From NCBI GenBank assembly GCA_036265325.1, contig DATAPH010000051.1:1-46625 (forward strand): DNA of 46,625 bases, in the 5' to 3' direction. A model generated the notes under the pieces. It was given only the letters and a program-made list of their open reading frames with translations, searched no databases and was not told the DNA's origin. Below, piece by piece: positions 1 through 6,939 of this stretch (position 1 is the stretch's first letter; each line of letters begins with the position of its first letter). Both the position numbers and the translations under genes were made by a program. The stretch is from AC-51 sp036265325 (lineage in GTDB: Bacteria; Actinomycetota; UBA4738; HRBIN12).

Positions 1-144
1 GTGATCGCTGCGTGCCGCGATCGTGGGCAGGAAGCGGAGGAAGTCCGGGCGATCGCCTCGAGGCACGGGGAGCCCCCGATCCTCTACATCGCCCGGTCAA
101 AGCGTGATGCGGCGGATCTTCTCGAGCGTCTCTCAGTTGCATGA
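1..144 (+). CDS. C-terminal end of a small unknown protein (5' end probably off window)
   Basis: Reading from base 1 gives an open frame of 47 codons that ends at TGA 142-144. The translation is rich in charged residues and ends with a plausible helical tail containing PPILYIARSKRDAADLLERL. Base 1 is itself a GTG codon in this frame, but no upstream sequence is visible, so the start cannot be decided and the gene is treated as truncated at the edge. No family was recognised. It lies 52 bases before the acetyltransferase on the same strand and could be co-transcribed with it. Confidence 0.5.
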   Translation: MIAACRDRGQEAEEVRAIASRHGEPPILYIARSKRDAADLLERLSVA

Positions 145-196
145 AGCGCCGATCCCGGTACGCGCCGGGCCGCCGCCAGAAGTAGCATCGCCGTCG

Positions 197-645
197 ATGA
201 GCGTCGAATTCCGGCAGATGGGAGGGGACGAGTTCGCGGCGTGGCTTCCGCAGCTTCGAGAGGAATACGCAGGCGACTTGGTCCGGGACTACGGGATGTC
301 CCTCGAGCAAGCGATGGAGCAAGCTGCCGTCGAGATCGAGCGAGACCTGCCCGCCGGGCACTCCGTCTGGGTGATCGAAGTTGGAGGCGAGCCGGTTGGC
401 CACCTATGGCTGTCGGAGCGCCGCAGCTCCTACGAGCCGGCGTTGGTCGTGTACGACATCGATGTGGACGAGCCTCATCGTGGCCGTGGCCACGGCAGAG
501 CGGCGATGTTGTTCGCCGAGGAAGAGGCTCGGCGCCGAGGGCTATCTCGGATCGTGCTGCACGTTGGGGCGCGCAATGACGTTGCCCGCAACCTCTACCG
601 GTCGCTCGGGTACCAGGAGAATGAGGTCGCGATGAGTAAGCCCGT

Positions 646-649
<4 letters not shown>
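197..649 (+). CDS. GNAT family N-acetyltransferase
   Basis: This is a 150-residue single-domain GCN5-related acetyltransferase, expected to move an acetyl group from acetyl-CoA to an amine. The acetyl-CoA loop is visible as HRGRGHGRAA near residues 93-102, preceded by the beta-strand VVYDIDVDEP and followed by the amphipathic helix FAEEEARRRG and the typical C-terminal ARNDVARNLYRSLGY segment. ATG 197 is chosen because the family normally begins a few residues before such a first strand (SVEFRQM). The frame is open further upstream to base 23, but that part translates to low-complexity Arg/Ser/Pro sequence and overlaps the preceding gene tail. The acceptor substrate cannot be predicted. The length is usual for the family. 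Confidence 0.88.
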
Positions 650-1035
<386 letters not shown>

Positions 1036-1104
1036 TAGACGCGCTGCCCTGGTCGCTGACAGCCCGGCTTGCCCGATGTGCGGGAGCGGCCTACGGTTCG
1101 GTCG

Positions 1105-2034
1105 ATGCCGGTGCCGGTGGTCGAGGAAGGTCGGATCCCGTTCCACGGTTTCCACACCTGGTATCGCAGCGTCGACGGCGGGAGCGACGGCGCGCTGCCG
1201 GTCCTGACGCTGCACGGCGGTCCCGGTGCATGCCACGACTATCTCGAGCCATTCGAAGCGCTCGCCGAGACGGGCCGGCGAGTGATCTTCTACGACCAAC
1301 TCGGCTGCGGGAGCTCGGGGATCGCCGATCACCCCCACGATCCTTCGATGTGGACCGTGGAGCTGTTCGTGCAAGAGGTCGACGCCGTTCGCGAGGCGCT
1401 CGGTCTTGAGGGTGTGCACATCCTCGGTCAGTCGTGGGGAGGAATGCTCGCCATGGAATACGCGTTGACCCAGCCGGAAGGCCTCGCCTCGTTGATCATC
1501 GAGAGCTCGCCGGCGAGCATGACGCAGTGGGTGACCGAAGCGACCAAGCTCCGGGATGCACTGCCCGCGGACGTCCAGCAGACCTTGCTTGCACACGAGG
1601 AAGCCGGCACGACGGACAGCCCCGAGTACGAAGCGGCGGTGGCGGTCTTTTACGACCGGCACGTGTGCCGCACGAAACCGATGCCGGAGTGCGTCAGCAG
1701 GACGTTCGACCGCCTCGCCGCCAACCCGGAGGTCTATCACTCCATGAACGGGCCAAGCGAGTTCCACGTCATCGGGACGCTCAAGGATTGGAACATCGTC
1801 GAGAGGCTCGGCGAGATAGACGTTCCGACGCTCCTCATGTCGGGGCGCCATGACGAGGCGACGCCGGAGATCATGGATGTCGTCCAGCACGGGATCGCCG
1901 GCGCCGAGCGAGTCACGTTCGAGGAGAGTTCTCATATGTGCCACGTCGAGGAGACCGAGCCATGCCTGCGTGTCGTCACCGACTTCCTCGATCGGGTAGA
2001 GGCGCGCGGCGCGGACGCGGCGTTCGGCCTGTAG
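1105..2034 (+). CDS. Alpha/beta hydrolase, proline iminopeptidase-type
   Basis: This is a 309-residue alpha/beta hydrolase of the proline iminopeptidase (peptidase S33) type, which removes N-terminal proline or hydrolyses related amides. The family oxyanion motif HGGPG is at residues 37-41, the nucleophile elbow GQSWGG places Ser110, and the expected acid and base are Asp250 in SGRHDEATPE and His277 in SSHMCH. ATG 1105 is chosen because it begins the first strand (PVPVVEEGRIPFHG). A TTG twelve codons upstream is possible but has no support. No signal peptide is seen, so it is cytoplasmic. Substrate is not certain: some members act as amidases or esterases. It is followed by a DUF5661 gene with its own strong ribosome site. 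Confidence 0.88.
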   Translation: MPVPVVEEGRIPFHGFHTWYRSVDGGSDGALPVLTLHGGPGACHDYLEPFEALAETGRRVIFYDQLGCGSSGIADHPHDPSMWTVELFVQEVDAVREALGLEGVHILGQSWGGMLAMEYALTQPEGLASLIIESSPASMTQWVTEATKLRDALPADVQQTLLAHEEAGTTDSPEYEAAVAVFYDRHVCRTKPMPECVSRTFDRLAANPEVYHSMNGPSEFHVIGTLKDWNIVERLGEIDVPTLLMSGRHDEATPEIMDVVQHGIAGAERVTFEESSHMCHVEETEPCLRVVTDFLDRVEARGADAAFGL

Positions 2035-2102
2035 ATAGAGGGACGTCCTGCCGGCCGACCTCCTCCTCCTTGATCCTAGGCTGACGTCGGAAGGAGGACG
2101 TT

Positions 2103-2375
2103 ATGGACACGTTCAAGGAAGGACACGGATTCACGACGGAGGAAGCCGTCGCGATGGCGGCGCAGATCGGGCTCGATTTCGACGAGGTTCCGTTCGGTCC
2201 GGACGATCTCCGGGCGGGCATGGACGTCGAGCTCGAGCACGGGCACCGCGATCCCCGGACAGACGTCACGCACGATGACCCGGTGACCACCGCGAAGATC
2301 GCCTGGGCGCATCTCAACGAGATGCCCGACTACTACGTCCGACTGGAGAAGATGGAGCGGGAAGCCGGGAGCTAG
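2103..2375 (+). CDS. DUF5661 family small protein
   Basis: This 90-residue acidic soluble protein matches the pattern of DUF5661: a helical start (GFTTEEAVAMAAQIGLDF), then GMDVELEHGHRDPRTDVTHD, then a helix with KIAWAHLNEMPDYYVRLEKM. The DVELEHG and AHLNE.PDYY blocks are the conserved signature of the family. The function of the family is not known. It is often seen as a short stand-alone protein or as a domain in phage and bacterial proteins. A strong ribosome-binding site, GGAAGGAGG, lies about 6 bases before ATG 2103, which fixes the start. No membrane segment is visible. Confidence 0.82.
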   Translation: MDTFKEGHGFTTEEAVAMAAQIGLDFDEVPFGPDDLRAGMDVELEHGHRDPRTDVTHDDPVTTAKIAWAHLNEMPDYYVRLEKMEREAGS

Positions 2376-2489
2376 CCCCTCTCGCGTCCGCGTCGGTCCG
2401 CGATATGCCTTCGGGCGAAACCGGTTCGCCGCAAGAACTCCATGGAATAGGGGGTTCCCTCGGCACGCGTCCCGGGCAGAATCCAACGC

Positions 2490-3278
2490 GTGGCGCACAC
2501 GCGGACGGCCTCCAAGGTTCCCGAGATCACGTTGTACTTCTGGATCATCAAGATCTTGACCACCGGGATGGGCGAAACGACCTCGGACTACCTCATCCAT
2601 AAGGTCGGTCTGTCCAACACCCTGGGGCTCGTTGTTCTGGTCTTCGTGACGGGCTTGGCGCTCCTCGGTTGCCTCCTCGTGCAGATCACCGCCGCGGCGT
2701 ATCAGGCTCCCTTGTATTGGCTCGCCGTCGTGATGGTCGGCATCTTCGGCACGATGAGCGCCGACGGCGTGCACGTGCAGCTCGGCGTGCCGTACATCGC
2801 CTCGACCGCCTTCTTCGGGCTGGCGCTCGCGGTCGTCTTCTTCTGGTGGAACCGGAGCGAGGGAACGCTCTCGATCCATAGCATCCGCACGCGCCGGCGG
2901 GAGCTCTTCTACTGGGCCGCGGTCCTCGTGACCTTCGCGCTGGGAACGGCCGCCGGCGACATGACGGCCTTCAGCCTGAACCTCGGGTTCTTCGTCTCGG
3001 GGCTGCTGTTCCTGGCGCTGTTCGCCATCCCCGCGATCGGGTACCGGTGGTTCGGCCTGAACGGCGTTCTCGCGTTCTGGTTGGCATACATCGTGACCAG
3101 GCCGCTCGGCGCCTCGTTCGCCGACCTGTTCGCCGCGCCGCATTCGCTTGGTGGCCTCGGCATCGGGTACGGAACGGTGAGCGCCCTTCTCGGGGTCGTG
3201 ATCTTCGCGTTGGTCGCCTACCTCACGGTGACCGCCAAGGATGTGCAACCGGTCGGGGAAGCCGAGCTGACGAGCTGA
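2490..3278 (+). CDS. COG4705-type integral membrane protein
   Basis: This 262-residue polytopic membrane protein begins at GTG 2490. After a short polar N-terminus comes the characteristic start of the COG4705 family, VPEITLYFWIIKILTTGMGE followed by TTSDYL. About seven hydrophobic segments follow, at roughly residues 38-62, 70-90, 100-115, 130-150, 158-180, 185-205 and 225-250. The internal GDMTAFSLNLGF resembles the first GETTSDYL block, so the protein may be built from two related halves, which would suit a transporter. Biochemical function is not established for the family as far as I can recall. It ends 31 bases before uppP on the same strand and is probably co-transcribed with it. Confidence 0.8.
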   Translation: MAHTRTASKVPEITLYFWIIKILTTGMGETTSDYLIHKVGLSNTLGLVVLVFVTGLALLGCLLVQITAAAYQAPLYWLAVVMVGIFGTMSADGVHVQLGVPYIASTAFFGLALAVVFFWWNRSEGTLSIHSIRTRRRELFYWAAVLVTFALGTAAGDMTAFSLNLGFFVSGLLFLALFAIPAIGYRWFGLNGVLAFWLAYIVTRPLGASFADLFAAPHSLGGLGIGYGTVSALLGVVIFALVAYLTVTAKDVQPVGEAELTS

Positions 3279-3309
3279 ACGCGAACAACCGAGACGGAGG
3301 GGACTCCAC

Positions 3310-4239
3310 ATGATCACGTACTTCCAGGCCATCATCATCGGCCTGATCCAGGGCGTGACCGAGCTGTTCCCGATCTCAAGCCTCGGGCAAGCGGTGATCC
3401 TGCCCACGATCTTCGGATGGGACAGCCTCGCCCAAGCGCAGTCGCAGCCGGAGTCGTTCTATCTGGCGTTCGTCGTGGGTCTGCACGTCGCGACGGCGCT
3501 CGCGCTGCTCGTCTACTTCTGGGACGACTGGAAGGTCATCATCGCCGGGTTCTTCCGCACGCTCGGCACGGGCGCCCGCGAGAAGACGGCGCCATGGCGA
3601 GCGATCCGGGACGGCGATGAGCGGATGGCGTGGCTGCTGGTCGTCGCGACGATCCCGGCGGGCCTGACGGGAGTCGCGTTCGAGCATCTGTTCCGCGTGA
3701 CGTTCGCCAAGCCGCTGTTCGCTGCGGTCTTCCTGATGGTGAACGGCGTGATCTTGCTGGTCGGGGAGCGCTTCCGCCGGCGTGCCGACGTGAAGGCGCT
3801 TGCCGCGGAGCACGGCACCTACGAGGGCACGGAGTTCCGCCGGCTTGAGACGCTCGAGTTCAAAGAAGCGGTCATCATCGGCATCGCACAGATCTTCGCG
3901 TTGATCGCGGGGATCAGCCGCTCCGGCATCACGATGGTGGCCGGGTTGGTGCGCGGGCTCTCGCACGAGGACGCCGCCCGCTTCTCGTTCCTCCTCGCGA
4001 CCCCGATCATCCTGGCGGCCGGCCTGTACAAGATTCCGGACCTGATGGGCCCATTGGGGAACGGGATCCGGGGCCAGGTGCTCGCGGGGAGCATCGCCGC
4101 GGGGATCGCGGCCTACCTCGCGGTCCGGTTCCTGATGAAGTACTTCGAGACGAAGACACTGACGCCGTTCGCGATCTTTTGCCTGATCGAGGGCGCGGTG
4201 TGCACGGTGGGGTTCGCGCTCACGGGCCACACGTTCTGA
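3310..4239 (+). CDS. uppP: Undecaprenyl-diphosphatase, variant active site
   Basis: This 309-residue membrane enzyme of the BacA/UppP family recycles undecaprenyl pyrophosphate to the monophosphate lipid carrier for cell-wall synthesis. The first active-site loop reads QGVTELFPISSLGQ (residues 14-27) and the second AGISRSGITM is near residues 199-208, with Arg about 204. The E18 and both serines of the first loop are present, but the family's usual His after SS-x-G is Gln27 here. About eight membrane segments are visible. The central loop (residues about 150-180, ADVKALAAEHGTYEGTEFRR) is longer than in the E. coli protein, as in related 'LFPISSLG' members. ATG 3310 is preceded by GACGGAGGGGA, a good ribosome site. 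Confidence 0.9.
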   Translation: MITYFQAIIIGLIQGVTELFPISSLGQAVILPTIFGWDSLAQAQSQPESFYLAFVVGLHVATALALLVYFWDDWKVIIAGFFRTLGTGAREKTAPWRAIRDGDERMAWLLVVATIPAGLTGVAFEHLFRVTFAKPLFAAVFLMVNGVILLVGERFRRRADVKALAAEHGTYEGTEFRRLETLEFKEAVIIGIAQIFALIAGISRSGITMVAGLVRGLSHEDAARFSFLLATPIILAAGLYKIPDLMGPLGNGIRGQVLAGSIAAGIAAYLAVRFLMKYFETKTLTPFAIFCLIEGAVCTVGFALTGHTF

Positions 4240-4263
4240 GCCGTCGCGCACTCGAAACTTGGT

Positions 4264-4340
4264 TGGTGCCCCCGGCAGGAATCGAACCTGCGACACACGG
4301 GTTAGGAACCCGTTGCTCTTCTCCACTGAGCTACGAGGGC
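4264..4340 (-). tRNA. tRNA-Arg (anticodon CCT)
   Basis: Read on the minus strand this folds into a full cloverleaf. The acceptor arm GCCCTCG pairs with CGGGGGC, the D-stem is GCTC/GAGC, and the anticodon stem is ACGGG/CCCGT around loop TTCCTAA, which gives anticodon CCT (reads AGG, Arg). The T-arm is GCAGG/CCTGC with loop TTCGATT. The discriminator base is A and the CCA end is encoded (4264-4266). It lies 24 bases after uppP and is transcribed in the opposite direction. No direct repeat of its 3' end was noticed nearby, so no integrated element is indicated. Confidence 0.96.
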
Positions 4341-4829
4341 CGAGGGCGGGGGATGCAGGAAACGCGGCAGGAAATCCCGATCACGCCATCCTGCGCCGGC
4401 CGCGAGCAGTCTAACGAGGCGCCGCGAGGGCGCTAAGGCCTCGCCGATGCAGTACCGCTGTTGCTACCCCTTCGAGGGCCGACATCGTCCAAGCTCTTGC
4501 CGTTGGATCCGTACGCGACAACGACTCCGACGGGGGTTGAACTAGGTTCCTTCCGCACTCATCGCACTTCGGAAGCCCACGACAGCTACCTTCGCGGTCT
4601 GATGAGGTCCGGAGGCAGGTCGACGAGGGCTTTCGCATCGAAGGTCGTCCCGTCATCGAGCTTGATCTCAACCGGCCGGCGAGGATCTTCGGTACGCGAG
4701 GGGGGTCCTGGTGCATGCGACCACCGCGTCAACGGAGTCACACTCGATCTGGGATCGAGCGGCTCGCATGGGGGACTCGCAGGCGATAGTTGGCTGGACC
4801 GCGATTCGCCGTTGCGCCATGATGAACAT
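4341..4829. other. About 490 bases without a convincing gene
   Basis: Between the tRNA and the exported-protein gene I see no gene I can support. The plus-strand frame of the downstream gene is open back to 4461, but that part is low-complexity Ser/Thr/Arg sequence lacking a ribosome site. On the minus strand a stretch ending at 4586 reads RRPVEIKLDDGTTFDAKAL, which has a protein-like look but no start, so it may be a gene fragment. Promoters for the tRNA (minus) and the exported genes (plus) must lie here but could not be pinpointed. Confidence 0.4.
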
Positions 4830-5459
4830 ATGCGGAGCGTGATCCGTACCTCGCTCATTCTTGCGGCGACTGCGATGCTCCTTTCACTCGCCTCGCCCGG
4901 GTTCGCGAAAGGCGCTCAGCGAGCCACCATCCGGAGCGCGGCGCTCGACCACCCGGTATCGGTCGGCCCGCAAAGCGCGTCGTTACTCGCGCTCCAGACT
5001 GATCTCCTGACGTCGCTGTCGTTGCCAGGATGTCGGCATAACGACAGGTGCACCCTGCAGCGACCTCGCGGCGACCTAGGACCTCGCTACATCATCACGT
5101 ACACGATGCTGATGCCGAACAAGTTCGGACACGAGGAACGGAGTCAGCTCGTTCAATACCTGTACCCCGAGGCCCGGCCGAAGGCCGTCGCATACATCCC
5201 GTCGGGGCAGCGCGTTCCGCCTTGGCCGACTACCCGGGGCATATGGGTAGACACCAAGCGCGATCTCCTGTTCTCCGTCGCGGGTCTTGATAACCCCCTA
5301 CTAACGCCCGCGCCTGCGTCTCTCGATCCTTCTGTCGCTGCAGTCGAGCCGGACGCATCGCCAGCAGTCTCGGTCGCGGCGGTTGTTGGAGCGGTAGTCC
5401 TGATAACAGCGGCAGCCGTCGTCGTTCACCGGCGGCATCGGAGCGCTAGCCCCGCGTGA
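4830..5459 (+). CDS. Exported protein with C-terminal membrane anchor, unknown function
   Basis: A 209-residue protein starting at ATG 4830. The N-terminus is a clear signal peptide (MRSVIRTSLILAATAMLL then SLASPGFAKG, cleavage probably after the A-x-A-like FA-K site). A single hydrophobic helix, VAAVVGAVVLITAAAVVV, near residues 180-198 is followed by basic HRRHR, giving an N-out, C-in anchored surface protein. The intervening domain has one close Cys pair (PGCRHNDRC) likely to form a disulfide. No family was recognised. The open frame continues upstream to 4461, but the signal peptide decides the start. Its stop overlaps the GTG start of the next gene by four bases, so the two proteins are translationally coupled and may work together. 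Confidence 0.72.
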   Translation: MRSVIRTSLILAATAMLLSLASPGFAKGAQRATIRSAALDHPVSVGPQSASLLALQTDLLTSLSLPGCRHNDRCTLQRPRGDLGPRYIITYTMLMPNKFGHEERSQLVQYLYPEARPKAVAYIPSGQRVPPWPTTRGIWVDTKRDLLFSVAGLDNPLLTPAPASLDPSVAAVEPDASPAVSVAAVVGAVVLITAAAVVVHRRHRSASPA

Positions 5460-6106
5460 CCACTCGCCACGGGTCGATGCGCGTCGTGAAGCGCGGAGCG
5501 ATCCGGGTTGTCGTTCTCGGCGCGATGCTGAGCATCCTGCTCGCCCAGCCGGCAAACGCGCTGTGTGTCGTGCAGCCGCTGCCCCGGCTCGTGAAGTCGT
5601 CCGACGCCGTGTGGTGGGGAACCGTCGTTGCGGCGAAGGCAGCACCGCCACGGGGCCCTGGCGTCTGGGAACTGACCGTTCGCCTGGATGACGTCCTTAG
5701 AGGTAAGGCGACGATCGGGGAGACGGTCCGCGTCTACACCTCCAGCTGCGGCCTGGTCATCACGCCGTCAGCTGCGGAGGAAGCCGCCCAATCGTTCGTT
5801 GACGGCCACCGACTGTTCCTGGTGACCACCGACAAGCGCGGGCGGAACGTGGCGTACAGCGAGATCGTTCGCCTGAACGGACAGATGCGCTCGACGGCCG
5901 TCGAGCAGTACAACGCGGCGGTCGACACGCTTGGTCTATCGCGCGATGGGCCGCCTCCCGCCGAAGTGCCAGAACCGATAACTGGTCATCCCACCGACGG
6001 CGATGGGCGCTACACGTCGGGCACCGGATCCGCCGTGCTGCTTGCGGCGGCGATCCTGCTGGGTCCGCTGATCGTCATCGCGATCATCCTGCGCCGTCGC
6101 ACCTAG
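5456..6106 (+). CDS. Exported anchored protein, possibly NTR/TIMP-like fold
   Basis: A 216-residue protein beginning at GTG 5456, overlapping the previous stop (GTGA). An alternative start is ATG 5477. A signal peptide (VVVLGAMLSILLAQPANA) is followed directly by LCVVQPLPRLVKSSDAVWWG, then strands VWELTVRLDDVLRGK and VRVYTSSCG. A Cys just after the signal cleavage, a 'SSDAVWxGTV' strand and a later T-x-x-CG are the layout of NTR/TIMP-like OB-fold domains, so that is a tentative structural suggestion only. A second part (residues about 105-150) is polar. A C-terminal helix LLAAAILLGPLIVIAIIL with RRR anchors it in the membrane. The shared topology with the upstream gene product suggests a pair of surface proteins. 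Confidence 0.7.
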   Translation: MTTRHGSMRVVKRGAIRVVVLGAMLSILLAQPANALCVVQPLPRLVKSSDAVWWGTVVAAKAAPPRGPGVWELTVRLDDVLRGKATIGETVRVYTSSCGLVITPSAAEEAAQSFVDGHRLFLVTTDKRGRNVAYSEIVRLNGQMRSTAVEQYNAAVDTLGLSRDGPPPAEVPEPITGHPTDGDGRYTSGTGSAVLLAAAILLGPLIVIAIILRRRT

Positions 6107-6159
6107 ATCGGTCGGCTCGGCCGGAACTTCACCGGCTCAAGCGGCGTCATACTTCGATC

Positions 6160-6939
6160 GTGGCCCGAACCTCGTACATCCCGCTTACAGTAGTGGTACT
6201 CGCAGCGGCCTTGTTGTGTTCGTGTGCTGCGCGGAACACTGACGGCGAGACGTCCACCGGCGCAGCGGGAGCGGTCACCGCTGACGCGCTGACGGCCTCG
6301 TGCGGATCAGCCTCGTTCGATGGGGTGGCACCGGATACGTCGTCGCTCGCACCCTTCGATTCCTTCGATGGCTTGGACATGTCAGATGTTGGGGGAGAGG
6401 CGCCGTACTTCCGTGATTTCGTCTCGCGCTACAAGTGGTTCACGACCCAGCAAGGTGATGACTGGCGTGACCTCTTCGGTGCACCTGCGGCGGCAGATCT
6501 CGATCCTCCCTACGCGTACGCGCGGCTGGAGATGCACGACGGCAAGTGGGCACCCGTCGGTTGGGGGCAGTGCAACGTCGAGTTGGAGGCGAAGGGTTGG
6601 GGCAACGCGTCGTTCCGCATCGACCCTAAGGCGCCACCAGACCCTTCATCGGATCGAGTCGTCGTCCAGGCGACGGAGAACGCGTGCGCCGGCGGTGCGC
6701 CCCCGACCGGCCGAGATGTGCAGGGGGTGATCCTTCATGAAAACGCGAACTCGGTCTCTGTCGTGATCCTCGTTGAGCCGACGAGTGGGGCAACCGACTG
6801 TCCGAGCAATCCATCCTTCGCGTTCAAGGTCCAGCTCGCGGCGCCGCTCGGCAACCGACGGATCCTCGATGCGAGCGTCTACCCGCCGAGTGAGGCATGG
6901 CCCCACGCCACACAGTTGCGAACGGTGAACGCGGGCTAG
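6160..6939 (+). CDS. Probable lipoprotein of unknown function
   Basis: A 259-residue protein beginning at GTG 6160. The N-terminus MARTSYIPLTVVVLAAALL runs into CSCAARNTDG, an imperfect lipobox (LCSC or ALLC) followed by a polar Thr/Ala/Gly linker, so a lipid-anchored exported protein is likely. The mature domain (about residues 65-255) contains FRDFVSRYKWFTTQQGDDWR, a 'GWGQCNVELEAKGWGN' strand pair and further Cys residues (ENACAGG, GATDCPSN) that could form disulfides. No family was recognised. It follows the two anchored exported proteins on the same strand after 53 bases. Its stop TAG overlaps the stop of the convergent histidine kinase gene within the palindrome CTAG (6936-6939). Confidence 0.7.
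   Translation: MARTSYIPLTVVVLAAALLCSCAARNTDGETSTGAAGAVTADALTASCGSASFDGVAPDTSSLAPFDSFDGLDMSDVGGEAPYFRDFVSRYKWFTTQQGDDWRDLFGAPAAADLDPPYAYARLEMHDGKWAPVGWGQCNVELEAKGWGNASFRIDPKAPPDPSSDRVVVQATENACAGGAPPTGRDVQGVILHENANSVSVVILVEPTSGATDCPSNPSFAFKVQLAAPLGNRRILDASVYPPSEAWPHATQLRTVNAG

Noticed and set aside
2076..3407. A 443-codon minus-strand open frame
   Set aside because: It is antisense to the COG4705 and DUF5661 genes and its translation has no hydrophobic segment or motif.
4264..4340. tRNA gene as an integration site for a mobile element
   Set aside because: No integrase gene, no repeated tRNA 3' end and no phage genes were seen on either side.
4461..4829. The upstream extension of the first exported protein
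   Set aside because: It would place 123 low-complexity residues before a textbook signal peptide, so the start at ATG 4830 is preferred.
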